Source of the DNA: Patiria pectinifera
Lineage: Eukaryota > Echinodermata > Asteroidea > Valvatida > Asterinidae
Reading direction: 5' to 3'
Length of the DNA: 64,000 bases
Assembly (NCBI GenBank): GCA_029964075.1
Contig: CM057129.1
Location: 26,279,430 to 26,343,429 of the forward strand
The translations under genes were made by a program, and so were the position numbers. Shown piece by piece: positions 51,901 to 60,751 of this stretch (positions within the stretch are counted from its first letter, which is position 1; every line of letters starts with the position of its first letter). The notes below the pieces were generated by a model. That model searched no databases and had not been told where the DNA came from. It was given only the letters and a program-made list of their open reading frames with translations.

Positions 51901-54900
51901 AAATTATGAAGGACAATCAAGACAAAAACATAACATTTAATGACCCCCCATGTTGTCTGATTCAAGAACCTTTGTACATCTTCTTGAATCAGACAACATG
52001 GGGGGTCATTAAATGTTATGTTTTTGTCTTGATTGTCCTTCATTACATACGTAACACTTTTAAAAACAATATCCATGCACTATTTTGTAAAATACAAAAC
52101 CAGTTACCGGTACAAGTACATGTACATTGCACATGTATCCTTTGCAGCTGAGGATATTTGTTCAAAGCTTGCAATGTTAACAGCAAAAATTGAGAGACCA
52201 AGATCCTAGTTTTATTATCAAAATTCAAAAGGTCTTCTCAAGTGTCGCACTTTACTGTGGAATAAATATGTAAATTATAAAAAATCTAATAAATATTTGC
52301 AAATAAGTTCAAGATCATGTGAAAAACCAATTGTTTCCTCTTTCCACTGATACCTTGATTATGTGTCGTGGCCACGGATGACTGAGCATTCCATGTTGTT
52401 CTGTCAAGGGTCAAAACTTGTACTGGCCGGGCCAAGTTTGTGCAAAAGGGTAACCGGTATTCTGGGCGTGTGCACCAGCTTAAGTTATATAAAGAAGACA
52501 TCATTTTCTTCAAACCATTTTAATTAATTTGGATACAGCAATTTAAGAGCTCTCATTCTTAAAGTAAACCCCTCGTGGCCCAATCGCTTTTCGCCATTTC
52601 AACCTTTGCATTTACAAATCATCCAGCAAAAGGTGAAAATTGGCCCAGTACAAGTGTTTCCCCTTGATATTTAACAGTAAATGCTCAGTAGTTCATGGCC
52701 ACAAACACACAATCAAGGTGTCATTGGAGAGAGGACACATTGGTCTTTCACTTGATCTTTCATTTTAAAAACAGATTTTTTTAAGGTTTCCATTCACATC
52801 TTGTTTTCCTTTGTTTTTTTGACACCGTGTGTATCACTCATGATATGAAATGACTACATGTATCACTTTCATGAGCAACACCTCCTTGGTTTTTTCCACT
52901 GCAGCCTGAGAACAGTTACCGTCAGCATGAGTCACCAGTAGTGGTTCAAGGACTGAAACTAGTCTACCTGAACGCACACCCAGGACCAATTTTAACGACA
53001 ATTGCACAAGAATCACCCGGTGTGTCAACTCAAGAATCACCAATGCAGCAGCAGACAGTGACTGTTCCAGATGGCAATTCACTGGCAAGTGACCAAGGTG
53101 GACAGCAGTCACTGACAACTGATTTGGAACCCGACAGGAGCACCATTTCAGAGTCCAGCATTCCCAATGACAAGGGTCCTCAGCCCAGCAGCAGGAGCAG
53201 CTCAGTTGCAAAAGTGAACAAAGGCTGTGAAAAGAGAGACGATGCTGATCAAACCTTAGCTAGTGTCACTCCTGATAAGGGACAGCCAATACAGCAGCAG
53301 AATACAGCAGCAACAATGCAGCAGTGGAAAGTGACCTTTCCAGATGGCAATTCACTGGCAAGTAACCAAGGTGGACAGGAACCACTCACAACTGATTTGA
53401 AACCCGCCAAGAACATCATGTCAACGATTAACCACAATGGCAATGAGACAGGTCCTCGGTCCAGCTGCAAGGGAAGCCCAGTTGCAAAAGCGAACAAAGG
53501 CCGTAAAAAGAAAGGCAATGCTGTTCAAACCTTGGCTAGAGTCACTCCTGGTAAGGATCAGGCAAATTGGATGAATTGCCCTGACTGCGACATGAATCTC
53601 ACTGACCGCAGCCTAATGGGGCACTTGTATGTTTCACATGACTATTGCCTCGTCATCCCTCCTGGGGAAAGCAATAAGCCTGAATTAGGGATGGACCAAT
53701 CTGCTTGGGCTGTGAAGCTGACCAACAATGGGAAATCAACTAGACAATGTCGAGTCTGCAAGAACAGGATTGATGAAGACAGCTTGATTAACCACTTGTT
53801 GCACAATCATCATGCCCAGTTGAAATGCCCGTACGTACACACTTGTAAATGTACAACTGCCACGCTGAGCGGTCTCAGACGGCATATAAGGAAATGCCAC
53901 GATGACATCCACAAATACAAAGCACCTGACAATGCCTGCAACTTCGAACTTCCACCAGTGTCTTCTAGTACAGGAAGTGAGGATACAAGAAACATGACCT
54001 CAGAATCGCAAGGAGAAAATCGAATCACAACAGATAAATGTTTATCTACACCCAAAGAAATGGAAGAGGACAACTACACATCAGTGGATGGTGGAGCTCA
54101 GAAAAGAAACACAAACCAAGACCACTGCCATCCAAAGAGGAAAAGATCTAGATCAACGAAAAGAAGAAAATCTGGTTCAAGCAAGAAATTCAAGAAAAAC
54201 CAAACGGACAAGGAGTCAGTGCCAGAAGAGAGGGCATCTGATCAACCATCAAACGGAGGAGCAGACAGCAATGATTTGCCAAGAGAAACCTGTGATAAAA
54301 CCTGTGATGAAACACTAGAAAATAATGCAAACCTTGAGGGGCAATTAATCAAGAGGGAGGATCAAAAACATGACGGAATAAAAAGTACAAGAAATGCCAC
54401 ACAACAGGAAAGTCCATCCAGCTCTGGGGAAACCAAAGCAAGTGAAACCACAGAAAAGGGAAACGGTACAGCCCCCAAATGTGCCATTCCTGTTTTCGAG
54501 CACCAGACTTCATGCAAGTGTTCTTATTGTGACTTACCCTTCACGTCTCAAGAGCAGCTTCTGGAGCACATGTTTGCAATCCATGACTGTTTTTTCATCG
54601 ACAGGCAGTGCGACGGGAAAAATAAAACTGTTGCCATTCCATTGCTACCGGAATTCCCCGAACCATGCATTTCACTAACATGCAGGGACTGCCCACACAT
54701 TCTAAGCACAAGGTCCGAACTGATCTTTCATATGACAACGGTTCACGGCTACCAGTTTGTGTGCCCAATGGAGAGCTGTTGCCATCAGCAATTCCACTGT
54801 GATTCGGGATACCTCCTTCTCTATCATCTCCGAAGTGTGCACAATTTCACAGTAAAGTCAAATATCGAAGTATTGTTTAAACTGAGAGATCCCACTCAGT

Positions 54901-54986
54901 TGTTTCAACTGATACAACCCACGCAATTGTTTCAAGTGATAGAACCCACACAGTTGTTTCAAATTAACCCTAACTCCCTACCATGA
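42902..54986 (+). CDS. C2H2-like zinc-finger gene interleaved with TP53BP1
   Basis: Six exons on the plus strand, all with phase 0 borders: 42902-43048, 44655-44765, 45835-45897, 47921-48040, 50975-51760 and 52905-54986. The first four encode acidic sequence with two SUMO-type sites (IKTEP, VKQEP). The last two each end in a stop and each carry the zinc fingers, so they look like alternative terminal exons (D to E, or D to F). Spacing: three exons lie in TP53BP1 intron 4, one in intron 2, and TP53BP1 exons 1-4 lie in this gene's introns. A nuclear DNA- or RNA-binding role is the family expectation; I do not recognise a named orthologue. The E/F alternative is inference; E could also be a read-through form. 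Confidence 0.8.
44655..44765 (+). CDS. Zinc-finger gene exon B
   Basis: 37 codons, phase 0-0: MHGPKPLDSLQEDRQTTSAA then EVKQEPENACPSDLDED. VKQE is a second SUMO consensus. Donor GAT/GTGAGT. Confidence 0.8.
44895..45075. repeat. Segmental duplication copy 1 (pairs with 49226-49385)
   Basis: TTAGCTTATACAGACTCTGA, TGAATGGGAGTCTGGAAATA and ATATGAAAACAAATCTG recur in order at 49226-49385. GAGATTTGAGGCTTTGCATT just after also recurs at 49950. Intronic in both genes. Confidence 0.65.
45187..45709. repeat. MITE of the TTAA family with a perfect 30-bp palindrome
   Basis: GAAGGGAATGTACAACATAT at the left and GCAAATGTTGTATCTTCCCT TTAA at the right. The palindrome at 45526-45555 (TCCAACGCTGGTCGG and its exact complement) is perfect here. 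Intronic to both overlapping genes. Confidence 0.7.
45835..45897 (+). CDS. Zinc-finger gene exon C
   Basis: 21 codons, phase 0-0: ELHGDGDYLFVSPESSVLLP M. Acceptor TTTCTTTAG, donor ATG/GTAAGA. Called on splice signals and phase; too short to judge by itself. Confidence 0.7.
46928..47034 (-). CDS. TP53BP1: TP53BP1 coding exon 4
   Basis: 36 residues: SVPKLVPPPALHTPPRTVRV then KEIVGGTVGSPATSP. Contains T-P and S-P sites. Phase 2 in, 1 out. Lies in the C-D intron of the plus-strand zinc-finger gene. Confidence 0.88.
47538..47808 (-). CDS. TP53BP1: TP53BP1 coding exon 3 (Gly/acidic tract)
   Basis: About 90 residues: SQPTNPQQGSSSAPNQGDG, Gln/Asn/Gly-rich, then a Gly-Glu-Asp run (GGEEGGGGDGEDDDEE) and ETSQDTSSSH. 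Low complexity; length is probably variable. Phase 1 in, 2 out. The G-rich strand also creates open antisense frames, which I ignore. Confidence 0.87.
47921..48040 (+). CDS. Zinc-finger gene exon D
   Basis: 40 codons, phase 0-0: PSQQDDGSSDDDQLHIAENQ then DVKPVELNVHAEEQERPRSN. A near-duplicate of the start of exon E (PSQHGDGSCDDNQLAENQDV RPVDLNVQAEE), including the acceptor region TGCTTTGTTTTCCCAA. It lies inside TP53BP1 intron 2 on the other strand. Confidence 0.82.
48318..48417 (-). CDS. TP53BP1: TP53BP1 coding exon 2
   Basis: 33 residues plus one base: MADNHHGAGHFTSLKTKDRK then HPQNEEFKARKIT. GAGHFTSL parallels human GSHFSML. Found by searching for an exon with phase 0 in and 1 out, which exons 1 and 3 require; acceptor ATATTTAG, donor CAG/GTATGT. 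Confidence 0.82.
48787..48994 (-). CDS. TP53BP1: TP53BP1 coding exon 1 (start codon, S/T-Q cluster)
   Basis: ATG at 48993, one base inside the exon after a CTTCACAG acceptor. 69 codons. EDPCFMVMNSQVEESQ aligns with human DTPCLIIEDSQPESQ, where S25/S29 are ATM sites. Five S/T-Q dipeptides in the first 65 residues: FSQ, GTQ, NSQ, ESQ and GTQ. It sits in the D-E intron of the plus-strand zinc-finger gene. Confidence 0.93.
49226..49385. repeat. Segmental duplication copy 2 (pairs with 44895-45075)
   Basis: TTCAGCTTATTCAGACTCTG, TTGAATGGGAGTCTGGAAAT and AATATGAAAACAAATCTGGT repeat 44895-45060 in the same order. The continuation (GAGATTTAAGGCTTTGCATT) resumes near 49948 after about 560 bp of unrelated sequence. 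Confidence 0.65.
50888..51075 (+). repeat. Duplicated intron-exon segment (copy of 47840-48015)
   Basis: CTGAAACTGAAACATGTGTC, GTCTGCTTTGTTTTCCCAAT and the exon start CCCTCGCAACATGGGGATGG repeat 47840-48015 closely. The duplication therefore spans the intron end, acceptor and exon start, so exon E arose by (or gave rise to) exon D through segmental duplication. Confidence 0.75.
50975..51760 (+). CDS. Zinc-finger gene exon E (terminal, one three-finger module)
   Basis: 262 residues including stop. After a D-like start comes a basic stretch, then CKDCQKYLLSDTLMPHMCVC H (C-x2-C-x11-H-x4-H), HDYAFLVPP, AVKL, CPVCTTMIAGSDLVYHMLQN H (same spacing), and CPHVNTCKSPFASLACLRHH then MSEQH. The three-finger order with HDY and AVKL landmarks recurs in exon F. 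AATAAA at 52261 could be its poly(A) signal. Confidence 0.85.
   Translation, partial: PSQHGDGSCDDNQLAENQDVRPVDLNVQAEEISGAGMPDPNLLPTHEATPKQQTVAISVPSPTTDLNPHPKLRKIYPKCGCVGCTQRMQVPKMKPGIKSKMIKRITCTIDVNASWVQCKDCQKYLLSDTLMPHMCVCHDYAFLVPPRRFKPLDLRTNLCENVLAVKLTLKPTCFRQCPVCTTMIAGSDLVYHMLQNHWFLPICPHVNTCKSPFASLACLRHHMSEQHDINKYRYIAVDSAFHCLPRGLLRGSSRISKVWKK
51906..52043. repeat. Perfect 63-bp inverted repeat with 12-nt loop
   Basis: Left arm 51906-51968 (starts ATGAAGGACAATCAAGACAA) is the exact complement of right arm 51981-52043; loop CCTTTGTACATC. I compared every base and found no mismatch. It lies 146 bp after the exon E stop and before the AATAAA at 52261, so it would be in that transcript's 3' UTR. 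Confidence 0.9.
52261..52266 (+). other. Possible poly(A) signal for terminal exon E
   Basis: AATAAA about 500 bp after the exon E stop, downstream of the perfect inverted repeat. Position fits; no cleavage evidence. Confidence 0.4.
52905..54986 (+). CDS. Zinc-finger gene exon F (terminal, two three-finger modules)
   Basis: About 693 codons, phase 0, acceptor TTCCACTGCAG. The N-terminal half is disordered with a tandem duplication of about 274 bp (FPDGNSLAS...TTDL units at 53041 and 53315). Module 1: CPDCDMNLTDRSLMGHLYVS H, HDYCLVIPP, AVKL, CRVCKNRIDEDSLINHLLHN H, then CPYVHTCKC...HIRKCH. A Lys/Arg-rich linker (KRKRSRSTKRRKSGSSKKFK) may be an NLS. Module 2: CSYCDLPFTSQEQLLEHMFA IH, CRDCPHILSTRSELIFHMTT VH and a final CPMESCC...H finger. 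It ends with three PTQLFQ units. Confidence 0.87.
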   Translation, partial: PENSYRQHESPVVVQGLKLVYLNAHPGPILTTIAQESPGVSTQESPMQQQTVTVPDGNSLASDQGGQQSLTTDLEPDRSTISESSIPNDKGPQPSSRSSSVAKVNKGCEKRDDADQTLASVTPDKGQPIQQQNTAATMQQWKVTFPDGNSLASNQGGQEPLTTDLKPAKNIMSTINHNGNETGPRSSCKGSPVAKANKGRKKKGNAVQTLARVTPGKDQANWMNCPDCDMNLTDRSLMGHLYVSHDYCLVIPPGESNKPELGMDQSAWAVKLTNNGKSTRQCRVCKNRIDEDSLINHLLHNHHAQLKCPYVHTCKCTTATLSGLRRHIRKCHDDIHKYKAPDNACNFELPPVSSSTGSEDTRNMTSESQGENRITTDKCLSTPKEMEEDNYTSVDGGAQKRNTNQDHCHPKRKRSRSTKRRKSGSSKKFKKNQTDKESVPEERASDQPSNGGADSNDLPRETCDKTCDETLENNANLEGQLIKREDQKHDGIKSTRNATQQESPSSSGETKASETTEKGNGTAPKCAIPVFEHQTSCKCSYCDLPFTSQEQLLEHMFAIHDCFFIDRQCDGKNKTVAIPLLPEFPEPCISLTCRDCPHILSTRSELIFHMTTVHGYQFVCPMESCCHQQFHCDSGYLLLYHLRSVHNFTVKSNIEVLFKLRDPTQLFQLIQPTQLFQVIEPTQLFQINPNSLP
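54891..54971 (+). repeat. Three 27-bp coding tandem repeats (PTQLFQ)
   Basis: Units CCCACTCAGTTGTTTCAACT GATACAA, then two near-copies, encode PTQLFQLIQ, PTQLFQVIE and PTQLFQIN at the C-terminus of exon F. Synonymous differences between units show they are not a fresh slippage event. Confidence 0.85.
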
Positions 54987-57900
54987 TTTACTAGGAACCA
55001 TACCAATCCTAGCAAATTCCAACACCATCTAGAGGTGTGCCAAACCAATGAAAAGACTGTCGGTTTAGGGTTTAATACTGTACCCATCCTGACAGATTCC
55101 AACAAAACATGGATTGAGTTTTGCTTAAGAACTCACTCAAGAGGTAAATGGAGATTGTACAAGTCAAGACAAGAGGGAGTGTCCAAGCAACATTTGTCCA
55201 CATCTACTTGACTTCCCACAGGCTTTCTGACCGATAACCTGCTACCGCAATAACCCGCCGCCATGAGGGGGGGGGGCGTTATCACAACAAACCACTATCA
55301 AACTGCCAGAAACAACATCAAGGGAGTCATGAAAAATCTCCCCCTAAAAAGATGGCAACATGCATGTACTGGTACTTCTGCAGGCAATTATGGTCCACTT
55401 TCAGTCTCACGCGTACATGTACTAAACAATTCACACACATGTATCCCTATGTGATTTGTTTTCGATTTGCTGAAGGAACGCTTTACCTTCTCGTGATCCA
55501 TGGACAGAACTTTAGGGTGGTGGTTGTGTTTGGGGTTCCGATGCTTGAGGGGTGCATGGGTGGTTTGAGTGGTTCTTGTGCTGGGGGAAGGCCTGTGGGT
55601 CGGACTTTCATATCCTGGATTTTCAGGGTGCTACGTGTACATGCGGACCTTCACTAGGGCCGTGGTCCCGACATTTGAGTTTCTCGTTTTTTGGCCCACC
55701 CTGTAGGCCTTGTTCATTTAACTTGCATTCCTTTTACAAGCTTCACATTTTTGTGTATATTCCTCCAACTGTTGTTTTTTTTCTTCATGTAATTTTTACT
55801 ATATCTAGCTACATCTTGTATTCCGATTAAAGAAATGTCAAGAGTTTTGCTTGGAGTTATTGTGAAAGGTTTTGAATGCATGCTGCATAAATAAACAGGT
55901 GCCCGGGTATTTCACAACAGCTACTGATACAAGAGTCCAAAGGTGTTGTTTGTGGCAGTTTATGGGTGACAGTGGTTTGTGCCTGGATAACATGCTCTTG
56001 TGGCAGCGGGTAATCACTTAGCTGGTTTATGTACAACATCCTCTTGAGCAAAGACTAATGGCTGAGCCACAACATACATGTACATGTATGAGGTTACAAC
56101 AGTACTGTGCAATGTATGCAGCGAGTGTTCATTCTGGTTATGTATGCATACATGGCTTCTAGATCAGTCAGCATTCAGTCATTCATAACAGGTACAGTTG
56201 AATCTTTGTGTGTCCCTATGCAAATGCTCCAACCTCCTCATTTTGCCACATGGGGCTACCGCAACAACTTACCGGTACCTTATTAAACCTCCGTGCAATT
56301 AAACATTTTTCAGAACATCTGCAGTGGTTGCATGTGGTGTCAGACAGGAGTGACCTAACCAAACTCAACCCATTAAGGTTAATCCAGGTCACTTTCATTG
56401 ACTTACCTTGAATAGTTGGAATAGTTTTAACTACAGTAATTGAGACGTCCCTAACAATAAGTTGGAATGTCCCAGTTATAGTTAATGAGAATTAACAAGC
56501 TGAGCAGCACATTGTGAAAAAAAGCCTACATTTTACATGTGCCGATCTGCATATTTTCCATTGCACAAAGATTTGGTTATTTTAAAATTACAAACGTACA
56601 TGTACTAGTATGCAATCTAAGTTGAAACTCTGTGTGTGAAAAACCTAAACTCGTGTACAACGTTAAAAAGCGTAGTATTGCATTTAAACAATACGCACAG
56701 GAAACATCAACTTAAGTTGGAACATGGTCTCTTCCAATGAATGCCCTGTGGCACATTGCATTGTGAATTGCTTGTAAGGAACTACCTTCTGAATTATGGA
56801 TTCATGAGCAGTTTTGAATAAAAGCTGTAGAATTGGAGTAGAGTACCCAACCATCTTTTTTCCTTTTCTTTATTAAATGTTTGTTATTTAAAGAAAAAAA
56901 AAAATGTGTAGAAATTGGGATCATTGGGGAAAATTGCGCAAAATTATCATACTTTTGTGCATTGGATTTTACAAAGCAAAGTCTGAATACAATACAAGCT
57001 CTGTATAAAAAAAAATCTAAAGTACCAATACAAATCATCACTAAACTGGAAAAAAGTTCAATACTGTACATCAAAAACTGAAAAGGCTATGCATCTAGGG
57101 ATACTTCTAATACTATAGCTGGATTACCGGTACTGTAGCCTGAATCTTGGACATTAGCTTAGGCAACTCGACTACATGTACCCCTGGTACATCCATTTCC
57201 TTGGCCCAAACCCAATAACATAACACAAATTCTAAAGACCTTATAAATTCAACTTGCACTAACACCCTGATATTCTGCAAATAAAGTTCAGCCAACCCAC
57301 CCCCCCCCAAAAAAAAGGTAAACCTACATTCTAAAAATGCACACTTGCACACCTATGGAAGTACAGTAAAGAAGAAAGACAATTTGGAAGTCAATTTAAA
57401 TCAAAATATTAAATGGAGCTCGATCCAAATGTGTACAACTTTTAATCTTATCACATGGGTCCCTGCCTCCCTGGTACTCCGAGCCCTATATGTGCAAAAT
57501 TACGGTAGACTAATCTCGTGGCACGGTGCAGTGAGAGGCTGGAATTTTTTCAGAAACATTGTCTATTTGGCTGTAAAATGAAACAGCCGTTGATTGATAA
57601 GGCAAAACAAGAACTGTCTAATCGTATTCTGCAGTCTAGTGCACAGATAAACGATTACATGTAGTACACGGCGGGTTCCTTATTTTGTCCGTACAGGACT
57701 CGGATAGGGACCTGTGTGATTACATGTAGCTACTGCACAGTTCTTTCATTTGGTGTTATCTATAAAATACATGTATTGAATTTTAGGTAATCCTTATCTT
57801 TAGGACACCTGTATTTTCACGAGTGCTGTTCAAAACTGACTTTTGCAGATGACTGTCCAGAACCAAAGTGAATTTTGCAGCCTAAAGCAGTCTCTTTTCT

Positions 57901-58600
57901 TCAGATAACCTCATGTTTGTCAGCATTTTGAAAGCACTTTCAAAGAAAATATGACTTTCTTTCCTTTTTTTGCAGTTCACCATCATGCTTTTAAATATAT
58001 TTTCTGTTTGTCATTGTCGTCTTTAACCCTTCACAAATCAAAGCCCTGCCCTCTTTCCACAAAATTAAACCTGCTGATATTCAAGAAGGTGTCATTGCAA
58101 ACTGTTCAAATGTGTCAAGAAACATCAGAATGTCACTTTTGAGTGTCATTTAGTCAGCTGTTTTGGTGAGTTTTTAACCTTGATTTATATAGGAACGGGG
58201 CCCTACAAAAGAAAGGGTTACCGAATTTTAAAATGCAAACTACTTGAACAAAGGCCATGTTGTTAAAGGCGAAGTAAAAAAAAAATGTTTCTCGTCCCCG
58301 CCCGCTTCCTTTTTGGAGGCCACCTGGATTTTTTTTATGATTTTTTAATTTTGAAAAATGCAGTAAAAAGCACCGAAAAAGTCCACAAATTCATCAGAAA
58401 ATAAATACCAATACCACAAATTCATCAGAAAATAAATACCAATACCAAAACAACTCTACATGACAAATGGAAAGATTTCCATATAAGAAGTTCACTCAAC
58501 ACCCTGTGTACAAACCCTATGAGAGTGGACTGAAAAATTCTAAGTGTTTTCTAAGAAAATGCAAGTATTTTCTCACTGCTCAAATTGACTTTTATGACAT
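54987..58600. other. Putative 3' UTR of exon F and gene-free sequence
   Basis: No coding exon seen. ATTAAA at 55826 and AATAAA at 55890 are candidate poly(A) signals for exon F. The rest has ACATGTAC-type simple repeats, homopolymers, and at 58380-58444 a 33-bp direct repeat (AAATTCATCAGAAAATAAAT units). Confidence 0.5.
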
Positions 58601-58679
58601 GAAATTGCTATCTGGGGGCTTGTTAGTCAATACAGGGGAAAATTTGTAAACTTCTTATATATGGAAATCTTTCCTGACA

Positions 58680-58950
58680 TTAGTGACAAATATGTTCAGT
58701 TCTCTTTTCTACGGTACGTACGGTAAGAGCGGAACGATAATATGTGCATGCGTACAAGTGCAAGCACGTACCCCCAACGGCCCGCTCCGAGCGATCGAAC
58801 CGAAAATGACTGCGATCATTCTGCGCGCATGCACGTTTCAAGTGTCAGGTTGGCTCAGTGCGGAAAGGGCATATTTTTCATCATTTGGCCTAAAAACCGA
58901 CAGAATCCACCGATGTTTGTTTGGTGCACATAACGTGAGTATGTCATGAG
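58680..58950 (+). promoter_or_regulatory. CpG-rich segment, possible promoter or first exon
   Basis: Locally GC- and CpG-rich (GGTACGTACGG, CCCGCTCCGAGCGATCGAAC, ATTCTGCGCGCATGCACG) against AT-rich flanks, followed by CATAAC/GTGAGTATG, a good splice donor. It could be a transcription start on either strand. No conserved protein is seen, so this is tentative. Confidence 0.25.
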
Positions 58951-59884
58951 GTATTGTAATTTGTATGGCGTTTAAGGGCCAACTGTGCAGCGGTTCTGTG
59001 GGAAATAGCTTGGTTGTGATGGACGTTTTTGTACTTAGTTGTTTTGTAGAGGCAAACAGTTTTGCGGGGTAAGCTGCCTATGAGTCTAGGAGTAACACCC
59101 GATATATTGAATACGTGGTCCCGTACTACTACAAGTACTACTACTACTAGTACGGCCGTACGTCCCGTACGTCCCTACATGCATAAAGTAACATGTCCGG
59201 AAATTGGGCGCACGATTTAATTAGAATCGAAGGGATTACCGCTCAACAAAAATAACAATCACGTGTACCTAATACTCTAACAAATACTTACCTTACTGTC
59301 TGTTGAAACGCAAGCTGGTTTTACTCTTCACTTTTTGCAAACAGGCACTTTTTGAACTAAACTTTTCTCTCCTTCGTTGAGATCATGCCATGACATGTCG
59401 CGCGGGTGTTGTTGATTTTACAGCGCCCTCTACGCTCAATAAGATAAGATAAGGGTCCACTGTACTATTGAAAACAGTGTAAGATCAACAAAGTTCAGGG
59501 CCAAATAACATGCAAGCCAACATCACTGGGGTTTCTCAAACAAAAATTTAATTATTGTCTTGTCTTTCATCTTTTCATTTCTTTTCAATTTTAGGTAGAT
59601 TAACCGGTTATATTTTTAAATATTCACACCCAAACAAAATCACTTCCCGAAAAGTGATAGTTCCCAAGCCTGCATGAAGCCATATAGTTACGCAAGTGGC
59701 ATTTCCTTCCGCTTTCACAGGCAAATATGACCCATTGATCCGTAATTTTATCAAGACTGCCCTCGGATGGAAGCCCAAAAACCAGGGAGTTGATCCATGG
59801 GTACAATTCCACCGTTTTTAAAGCCAAACGGTCTCCGTTTTCAAAAGAAATTGTGGAGGGGGGGGGCACTTTTTATTCTAACGA

Positions 59885-60206
59885 CTTACGTGAATTAGCT
59901 TTTCCTCATCTGGAATTGAAAGCAAACAAATAAATAAATAATTTTAGAAAGGGGGGAGGGGGAACAAGAAAACAGAAAAAGAGGTTGAGTCAAATTTCTG
60001 AAAATTTTATGCACTTTTAACAACATGTCGCGATCGCGCGGACGGTGTTTTGTTAATTTTACAGCGCCCTCTATGCTCAATAAGATAACTCTCAAATCTC
60101 ATAGGGGCGCTTTTCCCCTCTGGAATTAAAAGCAACACAAAAAAATTAAAAGGGGGAAACAACAAAACAGAAGAAGAGGATTGAAGTCAATTTTAACAAC
60201 ATGGGC
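59885..60206. repeat. Tandem direct repeat, two units of about 215 bp
   Basis: TTTTCCTCATCTGGAATTGA AAGCAA...GAACAAGAAAACAGAAAAAG AGG...TTTTAACAACATG (59898-60026) repeats as TTTTCCCCTCTGGAATTAAA AGCAA...CAACAAAACAGAAGAAGAGG ...TTTTAACAACATGG (60112-60204). A TTTTACAGCGCCCTCTAYGC TCAATAAGATAA block also occurs at 59416 and 60056. Confidence 0.6.
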
Positions 60207-60751
60207 GTCTGCAGGGATGTCATTATGGTACCGGTACGGGTGGGGTTGGCAAAAGTCCCCCGCACACCCTCGAAAAAAAGATAAACTCAAAATATGCTAG
60301 AAAGTTCCTCAGGTCTCTGTTCTTGCAATATATCCTATCTCTGTTCTTGAAATGAGCATTCTGCAGCTCTTCCATATAAAACCTTATCTCTTCTCTTAAA
60401 TGCTTCTCAAAAATCCTGGAAAAGCTTATCTATAAGCGACGTTCGAAGTTCATTTGCAAACTTTTGTACAAAATGTATCAATTTTTTGTGTGTGTATTTT
60501 ATTGCCCGAGGCTTAATTTTGACACGATTGACATTCCATTCTTGGTATCAGAGCTTGAGCTTTATGCAGTTATAAGAGGTGTCGCTCTTCAGTGGTTTGC
60601 TGATTACCTATTGTCCGAAGATACAAAATAAATAAAATAAATCTGGTGCATCCCTTAATTTCAATGCGTAATCGCGAATTATTATAGAGGCGCTAACATT
60701 CTGGCATTTTACGCAATGTTTGTAAATTGCCTGTCGGACTTATGAGGCGTC

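Noticed and set aside
51858..52151. Near-identical ORFs on both strands
   Set aside because: They mirror each other because they read the perfect inverted repeat; not protein genes.
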